Shown: positions 19,105-28,407, numbered from the stretch's first letter. The stretch: 64,000 nucleotides of DNA from Pyrinomonadaceae bacterium MAG19_C2-C3 (GCA_024330265.1 JANDLT010000014.1:1-64000); one strand, 5' to 3'. Made by a program: numbers and translations. The notes: generated from the letters alone by a model not told the origin.

Positions 19105-19872
19105 ATGCGAAGCCAACGATTCGCCGTTTCACTTTTAGCCGCTTCACTCCTCTTCAGTTCCGCCGCCATCGCTTCCGCCGATACGATTCGTCTGCGCGAC
19201 GGCAGCATCATACGCGGCGACATCATTGCCTTTGGCGACCAACAATTCTCGGTCTTAGTCGGGGCGAACACGCGCGGGCGGCGCAGTCGCGTGACGATTT
19301 ATATGGAAGACGTGGACACCATCGAGTTTGACCGTGCGGCGAATGTCGCGGGGGCGAACACGCCGAATACCACCGAACCGATTAACATCAATCCGTCTTC
19401 ATCGAACACTACTGCTCCCAACCCGACAACGCCCGCGCGTGGCGTCATCAATCCGGTTAACCCACCCGTCACGACTTCATCAACAAACGCTCCGGCGACC
19501 GTCGCTTTCCGTGAAGCGACATTGCGCGTGCGCGGCGATGCGACGACCAACGGTTGGACGAACTCCGGTATCACCGTGCGAAGCGGGCAGCGTTTGCGCG
19601 TCACATCATCAGGGCGCATCGCTTTAGGGCAAGGCAGATTTGCGACTCCGGCGGGCATCACGACGCTTGCCGATGAAGGCAAGTTGATGTCGAACGAAGC
19701 CACCGGCGGACTCATCGCGGTTATCGGTGACGACAACGACGAATTTATTTTCATAGGTGCGCGCCGCGAGTTCACCGCACCACGCGACGGCGTACTGTTC
19801 CTGGGCGTCAACGAAGGCAACCTGACCGACAACACCGGAAACTACGATGTCGTCGTCGGCTATGAACCTTAA
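19105..19872 (+). CDS. Secreted protein with PA-I/LecA-like C-terminal domain
   Basis: ATG 19105 gives a 255-residue protein with a Sec signal peptide (about 1-25). A short domain with DTIRLRDGSIIRGDI follows (about 26-75, beta-rich, of the kind found in many acidobacterial secreted proteins), then an Asn/Thr/Pro-rich linker. The C-terminal domain (about 140-255) resembles the PA-I galactophilic lectin fold, ending in GVNEGNLTDNTGNYDVVV. Sugar binding is possible but the calcium ligands cannot be confirmed by eye. The longer frame to 18928 runs into the restriction-gene remnant and is not used. Confidence 0.7.
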   Translation: MRSQRFAVSLLAASLLFSSAAIASADTIRLRDGSIIRGDIIAFGDQQFSVLVGANTRGRRSRVTIYMEDVDTIEFDRAANVAGANTPNTTEPININPSSSNTTAPNPTTPARGVINPVNPPVTTSSTNAPATVAFREATLRVRGDATTNGWTNSGITVRSGQRLRVTSSGRIALGQGRFATPAGITTLADEGKLMSNEATGGLIAVIGDDNDEFIFIGARREFTAPRDGVLFLGVNEGNLTDNTGNYDVVVGYEP

Positions 19873-19943
19873 TAGTGGATAGTGGATAGTGGATAACTGA
19901 TAGTGATAAAGCCAATGTCTTAAACTATCCACTATCCACTGTT
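19872..19943. repeat. Heptamer-arm hairpin, AGTGGAT type
   Basis: Three tandem AGTGGAT units follow the LecA-like gene stop, with the complementary ATCCACT units at about 19926-19939. Confidence 0.75.
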
Positions 19944-20073
19944 ACATCGCGGCGCGGCGGCGGCGCATCCAAAGACCATAAATTTTAATTCATTGCTTCG
20001 CGCCGGAAGCCGCATATAGTTTTCCGGCATGTTCTAAAGTTTTCAAAAGTTGGCTCTGGGGAGTGTTAGTTTT

Positions 20074-21312
20074 ATGAAATTCTTGTTGCGCCGCATCGTC
20101 GTTCTATGTTTGGTGACAATCATCGCTCTCGCGTGTTTGCCGCTGACCCCGCCCGTTTCCGGTCAGGCGCGGCGTGTGCCGCCCGCGTCGCAACAGAAGA
20201 AGAATAAGCGACCCGACGGAAAGGCGACCGAACAGACGGGCGACGGAAAGATTGAAGAACAACTGCCGCCTGACATCGTGAATACGCCGCAAGAAGGCGA
20301 CGTGATTTCTTTTGAAACCGCACTCGTCAATGTTGATGCCGTCGTGTATCACAAAAAATCAGGTCAGGTTGTGACGAACTTAAAGAAAGAAAACTTCGCC
20401 GTGTTTGAAGACGGCGTACAACAAACCGTCACCAACTTTGCGACGCCGGAAGCACCGATTACGGTCGCCATGGTTCTCGAATACAGCAAGCTTAGTTCCG
20501 GTCTTAACGCCAACAATTTCGATTATGAACTCGGCGAAATCTTGCGTCCGATGGCGATGTTTCTGTCGCGCTTCGTCAAACCGCCGGAGGATTTCGTGAC
20601 CGTCGTCGCCTACGATATGCGCCCGACGCCGATAACCGATTTCACGAACGACCCGCAACAAATCAACGCGACCATCAACCTTCTGCTTCGCAACCGTCCG
20701 GCGTTTAGCGAAGCCAATCTGTTCGACGCGATGAAGTTCGTCCTCGTCGGCGGGCGCGGCGATACGGAAGTTTTACAACAAGGCAAAAACAAAACAGAAG
20801 CGCGACAACAGGAATACACCGGACTCGCCGGAATCCAGAACCGCCGTAAAGCGATGATTCTCGTCACCTCCGGGATTGATACCTTCAGCAAAATCAATTA
20901 CGGGCAGGCGCGCAAAATCGCACAGAACGCCGGAGTCCCGATTTACATTATCGGCACGGGCGAACTGTTCTTCAAAAAATACAGCGACCAACTCGATGCC
21001 ACCGACGGCTTACTCGGTCAACCCGGACGCCTGACGATGCTTCAAGCCCGCAACGCCTTAAACACCTTCGCCAAAGAAACCGGCGGTGCTTACTATCCCG
21101 TGACGTTTGAATCGGAATTGCCGAACGTCTTGCAAAGCATCAACGCCCTGATGCGTAACCAGTACAGTCTCGCGTATCGTCCGGCAGACCGTGAAGGTAA
21201 CAAGCAACGCAAACTCGTCGTCAAGGTTGATGTCAACGGTGACGGCACGTTTGACGAAAAAGAGTTCGTCGTCAAAAACCGCCCGTTCTACAATCCAGCA
21301 CCGAAGAAGTAA
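20074..21312 (+). CDS. VWFA-domain secreted protein, acidobacterial type
   Basis: The 412-residue product begins with a signal peptide (MKFLLRRIVVLCLVTIIALA) and a short Pro/Lys-rich region. The rest is a von Willebrand factor A domain of the VWFA-related family characteristic of Acidobacteria (TIGR03436-like), with FETALVNVDAVVYHKKSG and KKENFAVFEDGVQQTVTNF at the N-terminal beta domain. The MIDAS-type DxSxS is replaced by EYSKLSS, so metal binding is doubtful. Role unknown; surface adhesion or envelope function is usual speculation. ATG 20074 is chosen because the signal peptide starts there. Confidence 0.85.
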   Translation: MKFLLRRIVVLCLVTIIALACLPLTPPVSGQARRVPPASQQKKNKRPDGKATEQTGDGKIEEQLPPDIVNTPQEGDVISFETALVNVDAVVYHKKSGQVVTNLKKENFAVFEDGVQQTVTNFATPEAPITVAMVLEYSKLSSGLNANNFDYELGEILRPMAMFLSRFVKPPEDFVTVVAYDMRPTPITDFTNDPQQINATINLLLRNRPAFSEANLFDAMKFVLVGGRGDTEVLQQGKNKTEARQQEYTGLAGIQNRRKAMILVTSGIDTFSKINYGQARKIAQNAGVPIYIIGTGELFFKKYSDQLDATDGLLGQPGRLTMLQARNALNTFAKETGGAYYPVTFESELPNVLQSINALMRNQYSLAYRPADREGNKQRKLVVKVDVNGDGTFDEKEFVVKNRPFYNPAPKK

Positions 21313-21336
21313 AGATATAGTCACTCAAAAACACTG

Positions 21337-21381
21337 ACGCCCGGCGCATTGGATTTTAGTTCTCCTCGCGCCGGGCGTTTA
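21337..21381 (-). terminator. Bidirectional terminator between VWFA gene and small RNA
   Basis: A perfect 11-bp stem ACGCCCGGCGC (21337-21347) / GCGCCGGGCGT (21368-21378). On the minus strand it is followed by CAGTGTTTTTG, and on the plus strand by TTTAATC. Confidence 0.8.
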
Positions 21382-21508
21382 ATCGTGCGAACCGGAAGTC
21401 CGTGTTCTTCTTCGGTTAAGCTGTTGAGAATCGAGTAGTTGATTCTGCTCACGCGAGCGGCTAAGTGTAGTAAGTCTTCACATGTACAGCTTGTCTTTGT
21501 TTGTGATG
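21337..21508 (-). ncRNA. Orphan structured small RNA candidate, about 170 nt
   Basis: A canonical minus-strand promoter (TTGACA-N17-TAAAAT) lies immediately upstream and a strong terminator downstream, with no downstream gene to read. The transcript can fold into a closing helix AAGCTGT/ACAGCTT that encloses two hairpins, GCTC-GCGT-GAGC and AGAATC...GATTCT, giving a three-way junction. A further stem AACCGAAG/CTTCCGGTT (one bulge) and the terminator follow. No ATG-led reading frame is present: the only ATG upstream of the terminator is directly followed by TGA. I do not recognise an Rfam family. It could alternatively be a 3' fragment of selO mRNA. Confidence 0.5.
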
Positions 21509-21514
21509 AGCGCA

Positions 21515-21543
21515 ATTTTAACCGCGCGGGTGGATGTTGTCAA
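21515..21543 (-). promoter_or_regulatory. Sigma70 promoter of the small RNA candidate
   Basis: On the minus strand: TTGACA (21543-21538), 17-nt spacer, TAAAAT (21520-21515). This is the best promoter match I found in the window, and it points away from any coding gene. Confidence 0.65.
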
Positions 21544-21608
21544 GATTTTTTCTTGCATTGCGGTTTGCTAAGTGTGCGCGCCTTCGTGAAAACCTCTGCT
21601 TGAAAATC

Positions 21609-23099
21609 TTATGACGAACAACTGATGACGAGATGTTTGCCCCAATCGGGTGGCGGGGCGGCGTAAGTCTCCATCGCGCTTTGTTCGTCGAATGGACGGC
21701 GCAAGAGTTCGAGCAAACGATCTACTTCCGTGTAGTCGCGTTCGTCCGTCGCTTTTCTGATGGCATTCTCCGCGAGGTAATTTCGCAAGATGTATTTCGG
21801 ATTGACACGGTTCATGCGCTCACGGCGTTCATCGTCATCGCTTCCTTCACCCGTCAATCGCGTGCGGTAAGTTTGCGCCCAAGCATCGAAGGCGGCGAGG
21901 TCTATGAACAAATCACGCACTGCATCGGGGGTGTGCGCGGTTTCGCTTTCGGTTGTTTCGATGTTGCCCAAACGACGGAAGAACGTCGTGTAATCAACGT
22001 GATTGGCGGCGAGGATTTCAAACGACTTGGCGACGAGTCCGGCGTCGCCTTCGCGGATTTCAGAGAAGCCGAATTTGTCGCGCATCAGTTCACCGAACGC
22101 TTCCGCAAATTCGTGTTGATATGTGTCGAGAGCGGCTTGGGCTTCCGCTTGCGGGATGAGATGAAGCAAGGTGTAAGCGAGGCAGACGAGATTCCAGATG
22201 CCTATGCGCGGTTGTTGGCTATAAGCATAACGCCCGTTGTAATCGGAATGATTCGGGATGAAATTCGGGTCGTAATCGTCCATGAAACCGTAGGGTCCAT
22301 AATCAATCGTCAAACCGATGATGGACATATTGTCGGTGTTCATCACGCCGTGCGTCCAACCGACGGCTTGCCACTGTGCCATGAGGCGCGCGGTGCGGCG
22401 TGTAATTTCGGTTAAGAATTGTGTGTACCTGTCCGGCTTGTCATTGAGTTCCGGGTAGTGTTCGCGTATCACGTAATCGGCAAGTTCGGTGACGCGCTCC
22501 GGTTGGTTGCGATGATGGAAAAGTTCAAACGAACCGAAGCGAACATGCGTCGGGGCGAGGCGGGTTAAGACAGCGGCGGTTTCGATTGTTTCGCGCTGAA
22601 TGGGTGCGTCGCTGCCGATAATTGAAAGGGCGCGCGTGGTCGGAATGCCGAGATGATGTATCGCTTCGCTGCACAGGTATTCGCGTATGGTGGAGCGCAA
22701 AACGGCGCGCCCGTCTCCGAAGCGCGAGAACGGGGTTTTGCCCGCGCCTTTGAGTTGCACGTCCCACCGCGCGCCGTTTTTGTTTTTGACTTCGCCGAGA
22801 AGAATCGCGCGCCCGTCGCCGAGTTGCGGAACGAAGCTTCCGAATTGATGTCCGGCGTAAATCGCGGCGAGCGGTTCGGCTCCTTCCGGTACTCGATTGC
22901 CGATAAAGGTTTCGATAAACTCGTTCGTGTGCGCGGCGTCCGGGTTTATATCAAGCAATGCGGCGGCGTCCCGGTTGAAGCTGATGAGGTACGGCGCGGG
23001 CAACGGCGTCGGCTCGACGCGACGGTAAAACGCTTCGGGCAAGCGTGCGAAAGAATTGTCGAAGGATAAATTTAGTTTAGATTTTGCGAGTTGTTGCAT
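21609..23099 (-). CDS. selO: Protein adenylyltransferase SelO (UPF0061/YdiU)
   Basis: SelO transfers AMP from ATP to Ser/Thr/Tyr residues and has an inverted kinase-like active site. The 496-residue product has LKGAGKTPFSRFGDGRAVLRS (about 117-137), GWTHGVMNTDNMSI (247-260) and DYGPYGFMDDYDP (266-278), the family's nucleotide and metal motifs. It ends in SCSS, with Cys at the position occupied by selenocysteine in some homologues. It is transcribed separately from pgi, with a long hairpin between them. Confidence 0.95.
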   Translation of the reverse strand: MQQLAKSKLNLSFDNSFARLPEAFYRRVEPTPLPAPYLISFNRDAAALLDINPDAAHTNEFIETFIGNRVPEGAEPLAAIYAGHQFGSFVPQLGDGRAILLGEVKNKNGARWDVQLKGAGKTPFSRFGDGRAVLRSTIREYLCSEAIHHLGIPTTRALSIIGSDAPIQRETIETAAVLTRLAPTHVRFGSFELFHHRNQPERVTELADYVIREHYPELNDKPDRYTQFLTEITRRTARLMAQWQAVGWTHGVMNTDNMSIIGLTIDYGPYGFMDDYDPNFIPNHSDYNGRYAYSQQPRIGIWNLVCLAYTLLHLIPQAEAQAALDTYQHEFAEAFGELMRDKFGFSEIREGDAGLVAKSFEILAANHVDYTTFFRRLGNIETTESETAHTPDAVRDLFIDLAAFDAWAQTYRTRLTGEGSDDDERRERMNRVNPKYILRNYLAENAIRKATDERDYTEVDRLLELLRRPFDEQSAMETYAAPPPDWGKHLVISCSS

Positions 23100-23146
23100 G
23101 AGTGATTTATAGCATTTTTCGAGTTAGAGTGGGTTGTATATAAGTG

Positions 23147-23271
23147 TAAGGCAAAGATGTTTTCACCGCAGAGACGCAGAGGTCGCAAAGGAGACGCAGA
23201 GAAAATAACTTACAACTATCTGCGTCTCCTTTGCGACCTCTGCGTCTCTGCGGTTAATGCCCTTAGCCTTA
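23147..23271. repeat. Long hairpin, GCAGAGA-unit type
   Basis: An almost perfect inverted repeat. The left arm (about 23166-23202) contains CGCAGAG units. The right arm (about 23220-23254) is its complement. TAAGGC / GCCTTA closes the structure outside. It lies between pgi and selO. Confidence 0.8.
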
Positions 23272-23307
23272 CGATGGACTTATCCGCGCCATGTACGATC
23301 AAGGATT

Positions 23308-24945
23308 TTAGCCGTTACCCTTCTGTTCACGGTAGCGACGAATAAGCGTATTGGTTGAACTGTCATGCTTTAGTTCAGAATTTGCGTGACCATCCAGTTC
23401 AGGCATGATTCGTTGCGCCAGAACTTTGCCCAACTCGACGCCCCATTGGTCGAAAGAATCAATGCCCCAAATTATGCCCTGCGTGAAAACGCTATGCTCA
23501 TAGAGCGCAATTAACTTACCCAACATCTCCGGCGTCAGGCTCTCGGCAAGAATCGTTGTTGATGGGCGATTGCCGTTGAAGACGCGATGCGGCACAAGCC
23601 AATCTTGCGTTCCTTCGGCTCTGACTTCTTCTTCCGTCTTGCCGAAGGCGAGAGCTTCGCTTTGGGCAAACAAATTCGCCATCAATATATCGTGGTGTGC
23701 GCCGTGCGGGTTCAGCGAACGGGTGAATCCTATGAAATCGCACGGGATGAGTTTCGTTCCCTGATGAATCAGTTGATAGAACGAGTGCTGACCGTTCGTA
23801 CCCGGCTCGCCCCAGAAGACGGGACCCGTTTCGTAATCCACGCGCTCGCCCGAAGTCGTAACCTGCTTACCGTTGGATTCCATCGTCAACTGTTGGAGAT
23901 AAGCCGGGAAGCGTTTGAGGTATTGATCGTAGGGCAGGACGGCGACGGTTTGAGCATTGAAAAAATCGGCGTACCAAACCGTCAGCAAGCCCATCAATAC
24001 GGGCAAATTCTGCTCGAACGGCGCGGTGCGAAAATGCTCGTCCATCTCATGAAAACCGGCGAGCATACGGCGGAAATTGTCCGCTCCGACGGCGATCATC
24101 GTTGACAGTCCGATGGCGGAAACCATCGAATAACGACCGCCGACCCAATCCCAAAACTCGAACATGTTCGCGGTGTCAATGCCGAACTTACTGACTTCGG
24201 CGGCGTTGGTCGAAAGGGCGACGAAGTGTTTGGCAACCGCCGCTTCGTCGCCTAAAGTCTCCAACGCCCACGCCCGCGCCGTGCGACCGTTCGTCATTGT
24301 CTCAAGCGTCGTGAAGGTTTTGGATGCGATGATAAAAAGCGTTTCTTCCGCATCGAGGTCGTGAGTCGCTTCGGCGAAATCCGTTCCGTCAACATTCGAG
24401 ACGAAGCGAAACGTCATGTCGCGTTGACTGTAATGACGCAAGGCTTCATAAGCCATCACGGGACCGAGGTCGGAACCGCCGATGCCGATATTGATGACGT
24501 TGCGAATGCGCTTGCCCGTGTGTCCCTTCCACTCGCCGCTCCGCACACGCTCGGAGAAGGCAGCCATCTTGTCAAGAACTTTGTGAACTTCCGGCACGAC
24601 GTTCACGCCGTCAACCATAATCTGCTTATCAATTGGCGCGCGAAGTGCGACGTGCAGCACGGCGCGGTTTTCGGTGAGGTTAATTTTCTCGCCGCCGAAC
24701 ATCGCATCAATGCGCCCGCGCAAATCGCAGCCTTCGGCAAGCTTTACAAGAAGTTGCATCGTCTCGCCGGTGATGCGGTGCTTCGAGTAATCGAAGTATA
24801 GTCCAAGGGCTTCGAGGGCGAACTGCTTGCCGCGTTCCGGGTCATCGGCAAAAAGCGTTCGGAGATGAGTGTCATGTATTTTTCCATGATGCTCCGTCAA
24901 CGCTTTCCACTCTGGAGTTTGTGTCAGTTTTCGTGTCTCAGTCAT
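23308..24945 (-). CDS. pgi: Glucose-6-phosphate isomerase
   Basis: Pgi interconverts glucose-6-phosphate and fructose-6-phosphate. The 545-residue length is normal for the bacterial long form. Recognisable motifs are [19 protein letters not shown] (about 151-169), [12 protein letters not shown] (sugar phosphate binding), the [11 protein letters not shown] segment, and [14 protein letters not shown] with the catalytic His nearby. The start is ATG 24945, followed by [15 protein letters not shown]. Upstream is a 695-bp gene-free stretch, so it likely has its own promoter. Confidence 0.97.
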   Translation of the reverse strand: MTETRKLTQTPEWKALTEHHGKIHDTHLRTLFADDPERGKQFALEALGLYFDYSKHRITGETMQLLVKLAEGCDLRGRIDAMFGGEKINLTENRAVLHVALRAPIDKQIMVDGVNVVPEVHKVLDKMAAFSERVRSGEWKGHTGKRIRNVINIGIGGSDLGPVMAYEALRHYSQRDMTFRFVSNVDGTDFAEATHDLDAEETLFIIASKTFTTLETMTNGRTARAWALETLGDEAAVAKHFVALSTNAAEVSKFGIDTANMFEFWDWVGGRYSMVSAIGLSTMIAVGADNFRRMLAGFHEMDEHFRTAPFEQNLPVLMGLLTVWYADFFNAQTVAVLPYDQYLKRFPAYLQQLTMESNGKQVTTSGERVDYETGPVFWGEPGTNGQHSFYQLIHQGTKLIPCDFIGFTRSLNPHGAHHDILMANLFAQSEALAFGKTEEEVRAEGTQDWLVPHRVFNGNRPSTTILAESLTPEMLGKLIALYEHSVFTQGIIWGIDSFDQWGVELGKVLAQRIMPELDGHANSELKHDSSTNTLIRRYREQKGNG

Positions 24946-25380
24946 TCAGTCACCTCTTCGTCTTCGTTTGTCCATCAGCACACTTTAGAGTCATACTTCG
25001 TCGCTAAACCTGCGAACAACACAGATGAAACGCGCCACAGTGGATTGCTGTTTAGCCGCATTGCTTCCAAGCAATGAACGTCGCACAGTTCCCCGAAATT
25101 ATTGTTGAAAGGTAATCTTCGCAAGTGTCCTGCTGCCGTAACAGCGAGGTTAATTTAGTGAGAATTTCTACTTTGGAGCATCGCTAAAAGGATTCAATTA
25201 GAAGGTGACATCTTAACGATAAACTCCTGAGGCGCACACTTTAACATAAGCACCAAACGACAATGTATGAATTTCCGATATTCGGCAGACTGAATCAGGA
25301 AACATATAAAGCGAATGCCACACGAAACGAACGAGTCGTTTCGTGTGGCATTACTGATAAAGGTCAGTTCGATATAAAGA
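24946..25380. other. Gene-free stretch with one perfect hairpin
   Basis: No open frame here resembles a protein. The one clear structure is a 17-bp perfect stem AATGCCACACGAAACGA / TCGTTTCGTGTGGCATT with a 4-nt loop at about 25315-25353, with no T-tract, so it is not a classical terminator. Confidence 0.5.
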
Positions 25381-25383
25381 TTG

Positions 25384-25580
25384 CAGCCCCGTCAGGGGCG
25401 ACTAGAGAATAGCCCACGGCGCAAGCCGTGGGTTACGGCGGTCATGGCGAAGCCAGCCCCGTCAGGGGCGAAAGAGCGAGAATCTTTCGCCCCTGACGGG
25501 GCTTCTTCCTTGCTCGCTCTATAACCCACGGCTTGCGCCGTGGGCTACTATCTACCGCCACTTTCGTGGCTGAAGACATT
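25384..25580. repeat. Nested palindromic repeat cluster (GCCCCGTCAGGGGC and CCCACGGC families)
   Basis: Two palindrome families are nested. GCCCCGTCAGGGGC occurs at 25387-25400 and again in a 22-bp inverted pair (about 25450-25475 and 25493-25515). TAGCCCACGGCGCAAGCCG at about 25410 is repeated in inverse orientation at about 25522-25549. The whole stretch can form a cruciform of about 170 nt. It is followed by the short palindrome CGCCACTTTCGTGGC (about 25556-25570). Confidence 0.8.
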
Positions 25581-25640
25581 TGTTCTTATGTCGAACTGAC
25601 GTTACCGATAAAAATCGCGCGATGGTGACGCGCGGTGTAC

Positions 25641-25871
25641 TTAAAATTTACTCGCTCGCAACGGATTTTCTTTCGCGTAAGAATAAGCGGTGTACGCCGA
25701 GAGAGCATGATACGCGATGCCGAGTACGCCGCCCGTCCCAATCCAAAAGCCGGGTATCACGAGAATCAATCCAACCAGCCACAAAATACCGGCGAGAATC
25801 CGCCCGTTATAAAGCTGCCCGACACCGGGTACAATCAAACTCAAGACCGCCGCCAAATTCGGATTACGCAT
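25641..25871 (-). CDS. Small two-helix membrane protein (TM2/DUF5683-like)
   Basis: This 76-residue protein has two hydrophobic helices (about 7-20 and 28-65), with the motif PGVGQLYNGR at the turn. That pattern is shared by TM2-domain and related small membrane proteins of unknown function. The start MRNPNLAAVLSLIVPG is typical of the family. No partner gene is evident; dnaX follows about 100 bp away in the same orientation beyond the start. Confidence 0.7.
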   Translation of the reverse strand: MRNPNLAAVLSLIVPGVGQLYNGRILAGILWLVGLILVIPGFWIGTGGVLGIAYHALSAYTAYSYAKENPLRASKF

Positions 25872-25979
25872 AACTCAAAATCTCCTTCTCGGAACATTGT
25901 TTGGTGCGAACTTATACGTCGCCCGTGACGTGTGAGTTCCGCGACGGACTGTGCATAATTTGCGGATGCCGGAGCGTTG

Positions 25980-28082
25980 TCACGAACTCGCGGAATCGGT
26001 TTGGGCTTCGGGTTCGACGCGGCGCACGCTGATGATTTGCCCGCGAAAAGTTTTCAAAATCTGTTGCACGTTCGGGTCAGCTTCAGCGCGCCGCCACAAT
26101 TCTTTTTCTTCATCAGAGGCGGACGGCGACATTAAAGACGCGACGGCATCATCGCGGCTCGGAACTTGGCTTAACGTTGTGCGCGGTGTGGCGGCGGGTG
26201 TGGCGCGCTCGTCTTCATCCTTGATGCGGACGCGCAAGCCCGTGTCACGTCCAAGCACGTCGCGGCACACTTCACCCAAGACTTTGCGACTTTCGGGGCG
26301 CGTCAGATTGTCGCGCAAGTGTCTATGTTTCGGCAGATATTCGACGACGAGTTCATCATCTTCGAGATAAACACTCGCGGCTTCATCGAGGGCGACGACG
26401 ACGAACGTGCGCCGTCTGGCTTCGAGTTCCTGCTTGATGCGCTCAATCGGCGTGTCGAGTTGAACGGTGGCGGTTGATGAAGGTGCTTCATCAACCGCGC
26501 TCGCGTGCGAAGCGGAAGCAAGGTCGAAGATGTTCGTGTGAACCGCGTCGCGCGCGGGCGGCGATGATGGTGGCGTCACAAGTTTGAGCGACGGCGCGCT
26601 TAAATTCGGCGGGTTGACCGAAGCGGGCGGCACATTTTCCAGAGATTCTTTCAAAGGCTTCGCGTCGGGTGCGACAAACGGCGCGACGGTCGTTTCGCGT
26701 GTGGACGATGCGGCGGGCGCGGATGACGGATTCTGCGCGGCTGACGGCAGAGTGTGCGCGAAAGCGGATTTTTCTTCGATGGTCGGCGGTGGTGCGAACG
26801 CGCTAGTACCTGTACGAGGCGGGGTGTTGTTTCCCGTCCCACCCGATGGCGGAGCGTTCGACGCTCCGCCCTGTGATGATGGCGGCACACGCACGGGTTT
26901 CGCTTCGCCGCGCAAGTTTTCTTCCAGACTTTGAAGGCGTGCGATGAGGTCGTCAATCCCCGCGAGGCGGCGCATCTCAATCAGTTTTATTAAGCCGAGT
27001 TCGAGTTGATAACGCGGGTGCGCGCTCTCGCGTATGTCGCGTTCGGTCTGCGTCAGGCTGTGGAAGAAGCGCACGAGGTCGGATTCCGTGAACTGTTCGC
27101 TTAGAGCGCGCATCTCCGCGAAGGCTTGCGCGCGTGTCGCATCCGCGTCGTCTTCATCGCTTCCGACGCCGACTTTCAGCACGAGTAAATCGCGGAACTG
27201 CGCGAGAAGTTCGCGGCAGAAATTTCGCAAATCGTGACCGCGCATCACGAGGTCATCAACGACTTTTAGGATGCCGGACGGTTGGGCGTCGGCAATCGCG
27301 CGCAAGGTTCGCAGAAGCAGTTCCGTTCCGGCGAGTCCGAGCGCGGTTTCGACTTCGGCGGCTGTGATATGCCCCTGACTGAAACTTATAACTTGGTCGA
27401 AAGCCGATTGCGCGTCGCGCATAGAGCCTTCGCCCGCGCGGGCGATTTCGCTTAACGCCGCATCTTCGATGTCCACATTTTCCGCGTCCGCGATTAGTTT
27501 CAGACGCGCGGTGATTTTCGGTAAAGCGATGATGCGAAACTCGAATTGCTGGCAACGCGAGAGAATCGTATCGGGCAGCTTGTGGAGTTCGGTCGTCGCC
27601 ATGATGAAGACGACGTTTGAGGGCGGTTCTTCTAAAGTTTTAAGCAGAGCGTTAAACGCCGCGCCGGAGAGCATATGCACTTCGTCAATAATAAAGACGC
27701 GGTATCTATCGCGTGCGGGGCGAATCGCCACCGTGTTGATGATTTGGTCGCGCACATTATCAACGCCGGTATTCGACGCGGCGTCAATCTCAAGCACATC
27801 AATCGAACGACTCTCCGCGATTTCACGGCACGACACGCACGCCGTCTCATCATCAATCCGGCACGGCAAAGGATTCGGCTTCGTGGTTTTATGACAGTTG
27901 AGAGCTTTCGCCAAAAGGCGCGCGGTCGTCGTTTTGCCTACGCCGCGCGCACCGGAAAACATATAAGCGTGATGCAGCCGCTCATACACAATCGCATTGG
28001 TGAGCGTGCGCGTGATGGCTTCCTGCCCTGTGACTTCCTCGAAGGTTTGCGGACGCCACTTGCGGGCGATGACTTGATACAT
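25980..28082 (-). CDS. dnaX: DNA polymerase III subunits gamma and tau
   Basis: This clamp-loader ATPase (about 700 residues) has Walker A GARGVGKTT (about 45-53), the four-Cys zinc module (CHKTTKPNPLPC...CVSC, about 65-85) and the DEVHMLSGAAFNALLKTLEEPP Walker B/SRC region. The C-terminal 300 residues are a Pro/Ala-rich linker and a tau-like tail. The best start is ATG 28082 (MYQVIARKWRPQTFEEVTGQ); the longer frame upstream is a translated hairpin repeat. I found no A-rich slippery heptamer of the E. coli type, so separate gamma production by frameshifting is not supported. It lies downstream of the SRP RNA gene, a common bacterial order. Confidence 0.95.
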   Translation of the reverse strand: MYQVIARKWRPQTFEEVTGQEAITRTLTNAIVYERLHHAYMFSGARGVGKTTTARLLAKALNCHKTTKPNPLPCRIDDETACVSCREIAESRSIDVLEIDAASNTGVDNVRDQIINTVAIRPARDRYRVFIIDEVHMLSGAAFNALLKTLEEPPSNVVFIMATTELHKLPDTILSRCQQFEFRIIALPKITARLKLIADAENVDIEDAALSEIARAGEGSMRDAQSAFDQVISFSQGHITAAEVETALGLAGTELLLRTLRAIADAQPSGILKVVDDLVMRGHDLRNFCRELLAQFRDLLVLKVGVGSDEDDADATRAQAFAEMRALSEQFTESDLVRFFHSLTQTERDIRESAHPRYQLELGLIKLIEMRRLAGIDDLIARLQSLEENLRGEAKPVRVPPSSQGGASNAPPSGGTGNNTPPRTGTSAFAPPPTIEEKSAFAHTLPSAAQNPSSAPAASSTRETTVAPFVAPDAKPLKESLENVPPASVNPPNLSAPSLKLVTPPSSPPARDAVHTNIFDLASASHASAVDEAPSSTATVQLDTPIERIKQELEARRRTFVVVALDEAASVYLEDDELVVEYLPKHRHLRDNLTRPESRKVLGEVCRDVLGRDTGLRVRIKDEDERATPAATPRTTLSQVPSRDDAVASLMSPSASDEEKELWRRAEADPNVQQILKTFRGQIISVRRVEPEAQTDSASS

Positions 28083-28083
28083 A

Positions 28084-28163
28084 AAGCAAAGGAGAAAATA
28101 GAAAGGAGAAAGGAGAAAGTATAGAGCGCGTTTTCGCCTTTCTACCTTCTCCTTTCTACTTTG
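28084..28163. repeat. Heptamer-arm hairpin, GAGAAAG type, between SRP RNA and dnaX
   Basis: Left arm AGCAAAGGAGAAAATAGAAA.. (about 28084-28119) pairs with the right arm CTTTCTACCTTCTCCTTTCT (about 28137-28161). It occupies the leader of dnaX immediately downstream of the SRP RNA gene. Confidence 0.7.
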
Positions 28164-28170
28164 ATGTGGA

Positions 28171-28276
28171 CAGGCTTCGGACTGACCCGCAACACACGCC
28201 GCCACGCGGCTACCGTTGCTTCGTTCCCGATCTGGCGGGGTTCACCGGGCAAGCGTTGTGCGGAGTCCGAAGCCTG
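28171..28276 (-). ncRNA. ffs: Signal recognition particle RNA, small bacterial type
   Basis: On the minus strand the region folds into one long hairpin with outer arms CAGGCTTCGGACT / AGTCCGAAGCCTG. The apical part has the invariant SRP Alu-less core: GGTGAACCCCGCCAG, a GGAA tetraloop closed by G-C, then GAAGCAACGGTAGCC. These are the Ffh-binding internal loops of 4.5S RNA. The length (about 106 nt) is normal. It is 5' of dnaX on the same strand, as in many bacteria. Confidence 0.92.
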
Positions 28277-28407
28277 ATAAGTTGTCAATGCCGCTTTGAC
28301 TTTGGAAAGCCTCGCAGCCTGTTTTTGACGTGCGGACACTTTACCGATTTCGCGTCTGCCGCGCAACGTCTTCGATTAGGTCGAGATAAATGTTTTCGGT
28401 TGAGCGG

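Noticed and set aside
21321..21515. 64-aa minus-strand ORF inside the small-RNA candidate
   Set aside because: Its TTG start is within the -10 box of the promoter, and the stop is in the terminator; no ribosome site.
21609..23099. Selenocysteine codon in selO
   Set aside because: The C-terminal SCSS is encoded with an ordinary Cys codon; no in-frame TGA precedes the stop.
25980..28082. Programmed -1 frameshift in dnaX for gamma subunit
   Set aside because: I see no A AAA AAG-type slippery site with a downstream stem in the expected region; only a run of five A's (GAAGAAAAATCC).
28142..28366. 74-aa minus-strand ORF upstream of dnaX
   Set aside because: It overlaps the SRP RNA gene and the heptamer hairpin, so it is a shadow of the RNA structure.
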